Shown: positions 7,236 to 11,117 of the stretch, one piece after another | How the letters are laid out: each line of letters starts with the position of its first letter | Numbering within the stretch: the first letter of the stretch is position 1 | Origin: an uncultured Eubacteriales bacterium | GTDB taxonomy: Bacteria; Bacillota; Clostridia; Oscillospirales; Oscillospiraceae | Length of the DNA stretch: 11,117 nt | Reading direction: 5' to 3' | Assembly (NCBI GenBank): GCA_900549495.1 | Contig: UROL01000057.1 | Location: 1 to 11,117, forward strand | Translations under genes and position numbers: made by a program | Notes under the pieces: model-generated | What the model was told of the DNA's origin: nothing | The model's database searches: none | The model's input: only the letters and a program-made list of their open reading frames with translations

Positions 7236-8417
7236 TTACCCGGCAATCTCCCAGGTTAATCTCGGCTCACAGAAGGGCAGCCCAAGCTCCGTTTGTGTCA
7301 GCATTCGGTTGCCGACAAATTGAAATCCACCATCTGCCTGAGGCCGAACCGTAAGTTCATGGGAAAACAAGCAATCCACGCCCAAATCTGTGGACAGAAG
7401 CGCCACCGTTATAGAGACAGTTCCATCCGAATGGTTCCGAAAAGCGGTGACCTCCGGCTCAATGGTGTAGTAGTTCAGGTAAAACACATAATCGTTGCTC
7501 TCAATCTGCCGCCAGGGGTAGCAGCCGCTTTCCGAATCATACCCGGCAAGCTGCCGCAAATTCTCTTGGTTGATCTGAAAATATGGGAGAATTACCCCTT
7601 CAAATTCTGCGGCAGGAATCCGGTAGCAATTCTTGTCTGTGTCAAATGTATACCCGTCCGGTGAAAAACGAGTGCCATGTTGGTAACGATAAAGGTATTC
7701 CCACACATCGTTGAAACAAAGCCCGGAAAAATCCTTCTCCGTCCAGTTGGTTAAAAAGATGTTTGTGCCTGTATAGCCGCCTGCCAGCACATAGCGTGAG
7801 CATTGCTGCCACAATTCTTTATCCGGCTGCTTCAGGCGCAAGCGTGTATAATTTGCATAGTGGTGGTCATCCTCCGGGTGAATGCGGTAATAGAAATTCC
7901 CTTGCTCTGTCAGCTTGGGATCGCAAATCCGATACACTGCATAATCCGGCTCCACGGTTTTATCCAGAGAATACGTCATGGAATACAGGGTGGTTGTCCC
8001 CTCCCGGTGGGAAAACAGACGGTAGCTCAGCGCACCGGATGGACGGATGCGCAAAACCTCCCGACTGACATTTGCGTTCTGCTCAACAGCATCCAGAAAC
8101 TGATAAAACTTCTCCGAATTGGCCAGGTATTCAGGGCTGTCGGCGCTGGAATCCACCACGCACAGCCCACGTTCAATCAGAACCTGCTCCACGGCATCAA
8201 TGTCCTGCTGCGGCAGCTCCGGTGCATCCCATCGGTTTTCAGGCTCCCTCTTGGGGGCGGCATCGTAAAGCGCTCGATACATCGAGACGATTTCAGCACA
8301 GCGGCGGCGGGCACTTCGCTCCTCTGCGGCAATTTCTCTTTCTTCCCTGCTGCCACCGCAGCCGGTCAAGGTCAAAAGAAGCAGTAATGCAACGGCAATT
8401 TGCTTTTGTATCTTCAT
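7236..8417 (-). CDS. Lipoprotein of unknown function, DUF6070-like
   Basis: A 393-residue predicted lipoprotein. It begins MKIQKQ, a hydrophobic run of leucines, and the lipobox L17-T18-G19-C20, so Cys20 should be lipidated and the protein held on the outer face of the membrane. A charged helix (about 24-35) follows, then WDAPELPQQDIDAVEQ (61-76), LTEQGNFYYRI (about 169-179), FLTNWTEKDFSGLCFNDVWEYLY (about 220-242), IPAAEFEGVILPYF (about 265-278), and a C-terminal part ending with VRPQADGGFQFVGNR. This order and these phrases match my memory of clostridial DUF6070 proteins, whose function is not known. ATG 8417 is preferred over the in-frame ATG at 8456 because only the shorter form begins with a proper signal peptide and it has GAAAGG upstream. 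It heads a two-gene unit with the nitroreductase. Confidence 0.75.
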   Translation of the reverse strand: MKIQKQIAVALLLLLTLTGCGGSREEREIAAEERSARRRCAEIVSMYRALYDAAPKREPENRWDAPELPQQDIDAVEQVLIERGLCVVDSSADSPEYLANSEKFYQFLDAVEQNANVSREVLRIRPSGALSYRLFSHREGTTTLYSMTYSLDKTVEPDYAVYRICDPKLTEQGNFYYRIHPEDDHHYANYTRLRLKQPDKELWQQCSRYVLAGGYTGTNIFLTNWTEKDFSGLCFNDVWEYLYRYQHGTRFSPDGYTFDTDKNCYRIPAAEFEGVILPYFQINQENLRQLAGYDSESGCYPWRQIESNDYVFYLNYYTIEPEVTAFRNHSDGTVSITVALLSTDLGVDCLFSHELTVRPQADGGFQFVGNRMLTQTELGLPFCEPRLTWEIAG

Positions 8418-8444
8418 GGCAGCCACACCCTTTCTATGCTGACA

Positions 8445-8474
8445 ATTATAGCACATCGCATCTCACCAGGACAA
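8445..8474 (-). promoter_or_regulatory. Promoter of the lipoprotein-nitroreductase unit
   Basis: On the minus strand TTGTCC (8474-8469), an 18-base spacer, then TATAAT (8450-8445), with a TG one base upstream of the -10 box (extended -10). Transcription should start near 8438, about 20 bases before the lipoprotein ATG. The -35 box lies only about 27 bases from the end of the IS3 fragment. Confidence 0.78.
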
Positions 8475-8500
8475 GCCTTTTCTAAGGAATAACTTCCCCG

Positions 8501-8701
8501 CCAGCCCTGGTCAGAATGAAGGGTCAAGCCTGTGTCATCCGAAATCTTCTCAAAAGCCTTGTCCAGCATGGAAGTCACCATGTTTAATACAGGACGATCT
8601 GATATGGTATAGCTGACAAGATCGCTGCTGTGCAAATCGAGAATCGGGGACAGATAGATCTTTTCTCCGAACAGGCTAAACTCCGTCACATCGGTGGCCC
8701 A
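8501..8701 (-). pseudogene. Internal fragment of an IS3-family transposase (rve core)
   Basis: Sixty-seven codons on the minus strand, from WATDVTEF to LHSDQGW, are an undamaged stretch of the integrase core of an IS3-family (IS150-like) OrfB transposase. The first two acidic residues of the DDE triad are present (Asp in ATDV, Asp in HSDQ); the glutamate and the C-terminal part are missing. The normal continuation after HSDQGW (QYQ-type) is replaced by unrelated sequence at about 8500. On the 5' side the homology stops at about 8701, where it meets an unrelated small gene. An intact OrfB is about 270-300 residues. Because the fragment has neither IS end, it is a deletion scar and not a movable element. 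The open frame continues to 8414, but that part carries no IS similarity. Confidence 0.8.
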
Positions 8702-8752
8702 CCCATTAAGCGGAGATGGAAGAACATACAGCGATACCAGCGGTCGGGGCGT

Positions 8753-8893
8753 TCAGTTCCCTTGCGATGCAAGGAAGAGATGCTTTGCGGCAGGGTCGGG
8801 GGCAAGCTCTGCCAGCGTACTGAAACGGTTGACCGTTGCTTCACGGTCGGGGCTGTCAAAGGCGTACAATGCTTTCTTCTGGTTCATGGTCAT
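8753..8893 (-). CDS. Small ORF of 46 residues, interrupted by the IS3 scar
   Basis: A short gene with a very good RBS (AAAGGAG at 8909-8903, 9-base spacer) and ATG 8893 (a second ATG two codons later). It encodes MTMNQKKALYAF, a charged DSPDREATVNR segment (14-23) and an AELAPDPAAKHLFL helix, then ends at TGA 8755-8753. In the next frame the sequence continues protein-like as ERPDRWYRCMFFHLRL until it meets the IS3 fragment near 8701. The original protein was therefore probably longer, and both a frameshift and the IS junction have shortened it. The frame is also open upstream (INYGLRDFIKSKE, to about 9008) without a start codon. The style recalls small accessory ORFs of clostridial conjugative elements, but I do not recognise the family. 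Confidence 0.5.
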   Translation of the reverse strand: MTMNQKKALYAFDSPDREATVNRFSTLAELAPDPAAKHLFLASQGN

Positions 8894-8998
8894 AGTTTTA
8901 CTCTCCTTTGATTTGATAAAATCACGCAGTCCGTAGTTAATAACGGCGATTCTGATAATCAGCCATTCCGCAATGTGAGGGATGATATATGCAATGTA

Positions 8999-9027
8999 TT
9001 GACATTTTTATCTCTCTATAGTAACAT
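8999..9027 (+). promoter_or_regulatory. Sigma-A promoter of the HAD gene
   Basis: TTGACA (8999-9004), a 17-base spacer, then TAACAT (9022-9027). The -35 box is perfect consensus. Transcription would start near 9034, leaving a leader of about 75 bases before the GTG at 9110. Confidence 0.82.
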
Positions 9028-9109
9028 TCCCTATGAAAAGAAGTCCGGCAGGTACCAAGGGCTGGAAATCTGCTGGCGTATTTTTAAGAAGCGTGACGGA
9101 GGAATCCAT

Positions 9110-9748
9110 GTGGCAAAGGTGATTCTTTTTGATTTGGACGGAACTCTCACGGATTCCGGTGAGGGGATTATCAAAAGTGCGACAATGGCGTTGGAGTGTT
9201 TGGGGGTGCCGGTTCCCTCTCCGGAGGAAATGCGCTCTTTTGTGGGCCCGCCTCTGGGGGATTCTTTTTTGAAGCATGGTGTTCCGGCTGAGCGGGTGAC
9301 AGAGGCAATTGAGATTTTCCGGAGCAGGTATCAGCCCATCGGGAAATATGAAAACCACCCCTATCCCGGCATCCGGGAACTGCTGGAGGCGCTGGAGGCC
9401 CAAGGGCATATTCTGTATGTTGCAACCTCCAAGCCGGAGGAAACTGCGGTGGAGGTATTGGAGCATTTTGATCTGGCGCATTTCTTCCGCCGTATCTGCG
9501 GCGCAACCTTCGACCAATCCCGTGTCAGCAAAAGCGATGTAATTGCCTTCCTGCTGGAAAACAATGATACCCAGGCAGATGCCGTGATGGTTGGCGACAC
9601 TGCCTTCGATGTGCTGGGGGCCGCTGCCCATGGGATTCCCACCATTGGAGTATCCTGGGGATATGGCGACGTTGCCGAGATGAAAAAATCCGGCGCAGCC
9701 GCCATTGCGGACACACCGGAAATGCTTCTGACTCTGCTGAATCGGTGA
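9110..9748 (+). CDS. HAD-superfamily hydrolase (phosphoglycolate phosphatase-like)
   Basis: A 212-residue haloacid dehalogenase-type phosphatase of subfamily IA. All four HAD motifs are present: motif I DLDGT with nucleophile Asp8 and Asp10, motif II YVATSKP with Ser107, motif III Lys141 in RVSKSD, and motif IV VGDTAFD with Asp163 and Asp167. The helical cap lies between motif I and about residue 85. It probably hydrolyses a small phosphate ester (phosphoglycolate, nucleotide or sugar phosphate); the substrate cannot be read from the sequence. GTG 9110 is chosen because GGAGG (9098-9102) stands 7 bases before it and the product starts directly with the first strand. An earlier in-frame start at 8975 would lie upstream of the promoter, and the overlapping ATG at 9108 is out of frame and stops after four codons. 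Confidence 0.9.
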   Translation: MAKVILFDLDGTLTDSGEGIIKSATMALECLGVPVPSPEEMRSFVGPPLGDSFLKHGVPAERVTEAIEIFRSRYQPIGKYENHPYPGIRELLEALEAQGHILYVATSKPEETAVEVLEHFDLAHFFRRICGATFDQSRVSKSDVIAFLLENNDTQADAVMVGDTAFDVLGAAAHGIPTIGVSWGYGDVAEMKKSGAAAIADTPEMLLTLLNR

Positions 9749-9775
9749 AAAACGGGCACCCGCTTTGGGTGCCCG
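9748..9775 (-). terminator. Terminator between convergent HAD and microprotein genes
   Basis: CGGGCACCC (9753-9761) and GGGTGCCCG (9767-9775) form a perfect 9-bp stem with a 5-base loop. On the minus strand it is followed by TTTTT (9752-9748), so it is a standard terminator for the 58-residue ORF, which ends 7 bases before it. On the plus strand it directly follows the HAD stop but lacks a U-tract, so it would stop HAD transcripts less efficiently. Confidence 0.85.
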
Positions 9776-9782
9776 CAATGCG

Positions 9783-9959
9783 TTACTGCAAGCGATAGCC
9801 GACGCTGACAAGCTCCATAATATGGGGCCAGAACTCCGGCTCATCTGCGGTATAGCAGGACGCTTCTCCAATCTGCTGAAAGGACACAATCCGATTGGCG
9901 GCGTCAATCCATGCACTTTTCCGAATGACGGAAGTATGTAAGTCTCTTTGGGTATTCAT
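9783..9959 (-). CDS. Conserved-looking 58-residue microprotein
   Basis: A small gene with an excellent Shine-Dalgarno (AAGGAGG, 8-base spacer) before ATG 9959 and a strong terminator right after its stop. These signals make a real protein likely despite its size. The product begins MNTQRDLHTSVIRKSAWID, has a beta-type strand NRIVSFQQIGEASCYTA (22-38), then an acidic turn and a helix EFWPHIMELVSVGYRLQ (42-58). There is no signal peptide or membrane segment. The layout (strand, turn, amphipathic helix ending GYR-Q) recalls short unnamed proteins of gut Clostridia, but I cannot name a family or function. An in-frame upstream start at 10046 would add 29 proline- and basic-rich residues and has no RBS. 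It stands alone, convergent with the HAD gene. Confidence 0.72.
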   Translation of the reverse strand: MNTQRDLHTSVIRKSAWIDAANRIVSFQQIGEASCYTADEPEFWPHIMELVSVGYRLQ

Positions 9960-10253
9960 TATTCTGTTCCTCCTTATTATAGAGTTATGTTTCGAAACCG
10001 GCGGCGGATGCTGCGGATTCATTTTCCTTGGCAAATTGCCCTTCACCTATATAGACGGAATTCAGATGACAAACGTCACAAATTTCTAAAAAATATTTTG
10101 AATTTTTACCGGAGGCCATCTGCCCCGCCTTCTGGGATGAGTCTACCGCCGGAATGCATCATATTTGTAACATATCTGCATCCAAAAAGAAACAAATTCG
10201 TGTTATAGAAGAAATCAATTGCAAATGGCATGGGTATCTGCCAAAAGTTTTAC
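9960..10253. other. AT-rich spacer between the microprotein and asnA
   Basis: About 300 bases without a convincing gene. Visible items are TGACAAACGTCA (10067-10078, half-sites TGAC/GTCA), an A/T-rich run at 10084-10108, a short GC-rich block at 10109-10150, and an imperfect inverted repeat at 10151-10182 (GGAATGCA ... TGCATCC with an inner ATAT pair). I found no T-box, other riboswitch, tRNA or clear minus-strand promoter for the microprotein. The composition is clearly more AT-rich than the flanking genes. Confidence 0.5.
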
Positions 10254-10306
10254 TTGATTTTGCAGAAAAAGTGAATAGAATAGAACGTGAACTTGCAAAT
10301 CTGTGA
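10154..10306 (+). CDS. Possible 50-residue ORF upstream of asnA
   Basis: An ATG at 10154 opens 50 codons ending at TGA 10304-10306, 28 bases before asnA. The C-terminal half looks like genuine protein (WHGYLPKVLLDFAEKVNRIERELANL, residues 25-50, an amphipathic helix with charged/hydrophobic periodicity). Against it: no RBS is seen before 10154, the frame is also open upstream to about 10067 without an ATG, and the asnA promoter lies inside it. It may be the tail of a decayed gene or chance. Confidence 0.25.
   Translation: MHHICNISASKKKQIRVIEEINCKWHGYLPKVLLDFAEKVNRIERELANL
10254..10281 (+). promoter_or_regulatory. Probable asnA promoter
   Basis: TTGATT (10254-10259), a 16-base spacer, then TAGAAT (10276-10281). 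Transcription would begin near 10288, giving a leader of about 45 bases. The match is fair, not perfect; it is the best candidate in the AT-rich region before asnA. Confidence 0.5.
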
Positions 10307-10317
10307 ATGTATTTGCA
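10294..10317 (+). promoter_or_regulatory. Inverted repeat in the asnA leader
   Basis: TGCAAAT (10294-10300) and ATTTGCA (10311-10317) are exact inverted copies separated by 10 bases, just after the predicted transcription start and 17 bases before the asnA ATG. It could be a repressor operator or a leader hairpin. The asnA RBS follows as AAAGGA near 10320-10325. Confidence 0.45.
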
Positions 10318-10334
10318 CGAAAGGATGATCTCCT

Positions 10335-11069
10335 ATGAATAAAATTTATATTCCCCAGCATTACACGCCTGTGCTGGATGCCTACGACACCCAGCGGGCC
10401 ATTGCTTATATCAAGGCAACCTTCCAGGATGAATTTTCCGCTGCTTTGAATCTCAAGCGAGTGTCCGCTCCCCTGTTTGTCACCGAGGATTCCGGCCTGA
10501 ACGATAATTTGAACGGCTATGAGCGGCCCGTCAGTTTTGACGTTCCCGCCGTGGGTACGGATGCACAGGTGGTTCATTCCCTGGCGAAATGGAAGCGCCT
10601 GGCCCTGAAGCGCTACCACTTTACCGTGGGCAACGGCCTGTACACCGATATGAACGCCATCCGACGGGACGAGGCGCTGGACAATGTCCACTCCATCTAT
10701 GTGGATCAGTGGGACTGGGAAAAGATTATTACCCGGGAAAATAGAAATCTGGATTTCCTGAAGCTGATTGTCACCGCCATCGTTCGTGCCATCTGCAATA
10801 CCAATGACCGGCTCCACGTCCGCTATCCCCAGCTGCGGGTGGAGCTGTCCCCTGAGGTGAGCTTCATCACCTCCCAGGAATTGGAGGATTTGTATCCGGA
10901 CCTGACACCCTCCCAGCGGGAAAAGGCTTATGTCCGGGAGCATACCACCGCCTGCATTATGCAGATTGGCGGGAAACTCCGCTCCGGTCAGCCCCATGAC
11001 GGCCGGGCTCCCGACTATGATGACTGGGCGCTGAACTGCGATATTTTCTTCTGGGATGCGGTGCTGGAG
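10335..11069 (+). CDS. asnA: Aspartate-ammonia ligase AsnA, 3' truncated
   Basis: The first 245 of about 335 residues of asparagine synthetase A, which makes asparagine from aspartate, ATP and ammonia through an aspartyl-AMP intermediate and is related to class II aminoacyl-tRNA synthetases. Hallmarks in order: LDAYDTQRAI (14-23), LKRVSAPLFV (40-49), GLNDNLNGYERPVSFD (54-69), VVHSLAKWKR (79-88), YTDMNAIRRDE (103-113), IYVDQWDWEK (121-130), TSQELEDLYPDLTP (179-192), MQIGGKL (209-215) and DGRAPDYDDW (222-231). The C-terminal ATP-binding part (an SSMGIRVD-type motif) lies outside, because adapter sequence begins at 11070. ATG 10335 follows AAAGGA with about 9 bases between. A TCCT just before the ATG could pair weakly with the RBS. 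It is transcribed alone from the AT-rich spacer. Confidence 0.95.
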
Positions 11070-11117
11070 CTGTCTCTTATACACATCTCCGAGCCCACGA
11101 GACCGAGGCTGATCTCG
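11070..11117. other. Nextera read-2 side adapter with i7 index (non-biological)
   Basis: CTGTCTCTTATACACATCT (11070-11088) is the reverse complement of the Tn5 mosaic end. It is followed by CCGAGCCCACGAGAC (11089-11103), the read-2 side of the Nextera adapter, then the 8-base index CGAGGCTG (11104-11111, which I recognise as a standard Nextera i7 index) and ATCTCG (start of the P7 sequence). Any reading frame entering this region is artificial. Confidence 0.98.

Noticed and set aside
9008..9916. Minus-strand open frame of 302 codons over the HAD gene
   Set aside because: It lies antisense to a complete HAD protein with all four motifs and would also override the terminator at 9748-9775. It has no recognisable domain.
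10090..10334. T-box riboswitch before asnA
   Set aside because: No AGGGUGGNACCGCG-type antiterminator sequence, no stem I landmarks and no leader terminator were found; the predicted leader is only about 45 bases.
10215..11084. Minus-strand open frame of 289 codons over asnA
   Set aside because: It starts in the adapter (MYKRQ) and is antisense to AsnA.
1..11117. CRISPR array, tRNA or rRNA, defence or secondary-metabolite system
   Set aside because: No regularly spaced repeats, no cloverleaf-like sequence and no matching protein families were seen on either strand.

Overview
The window reads as an 11 kb piece of a low-to-mid GC Bacillota chromosome, most likely an anaerobic gut Clostridia (Oscillospirales-like). 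This is inferred from strong AGGAGG-type ribosome binding sites, Rho-independent terminators, an AsnA-type asparagine synthetase, GH120/GH5/GH36 glycosidases and clostridial-type IS3 and IS4 transposase remnants. Bases 1-30 and 11070-11117 are not biological. They are Illumina Nextera adapter sequence (read-1 side at the start; read-2 side plus an 8-base index at the end). The insert is therefore 31-11069, and the first and last genes are cut by the contig ends.

Layout: (a) 31-540, plus strand, 3' part of a DUF218/YdcF-SanA-type membrane-associated protein, followed by a terminator. (b) 640-970, remnant of an IS4-family transposase gene with a strongly folded leader. (c) 1037-6546, minus strand, a glycoside hydrolase operon transcribed GH120 beta-xylosidase -> secreted GH5 endoglycanase -> GH36 alpha-galactosidase. 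It has a consensus sigma-A promoter in front of GH120, an internal C(UUCG)G terminator between GH120 and GH5, and a final terminator after GH36. (d) 6671-8417, minus strand, a lipoprotein of unknown function (DUF6070-like) followed by a small nitroreductase, from a promoter that lies just downstream of an IS3 scar. (e) 8501-9008, a scar made of an internal IS3-family transposase fragment joined to a frame-shifted small gene that I cannot assign to a family. (f) 8999-9748, plus strand, a HAD phosphatase with its own promoter and a GTG start. (g) 9783-9959, minus strand, a 58-residue microprotein with a very good RBS and its own terminator. (h) 9960-10334, AT-rich spacer with a possible tiny ORF and the asnA promoter. 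(i) 10335-11069, plus strand, asnA, cut at its 3' end.

How it fits together: the GH operon encodes one secreted endo-acting enzyme and two enzymes without signal peptides, so polymer cleavage outside and trimming of imported xylosyl- and galactosyl-oligosaccharides inside is the simplest reading. No transporter or regulator lies within the window. The rest is housekeeping (AsnA, HAD, nitroreductase) separated by decayed mobile DNA. I found no RNA gene, CRISPR array or defence system. The most unusual points are the intra-operon UUCG terminator, the insertion between the two catalytic residues of the GH120 enzyme, the two small ORFs with strong RBSs (8753-8893 and 9783-9959), and the transposon scars that abut active-looking promoters and terminators.
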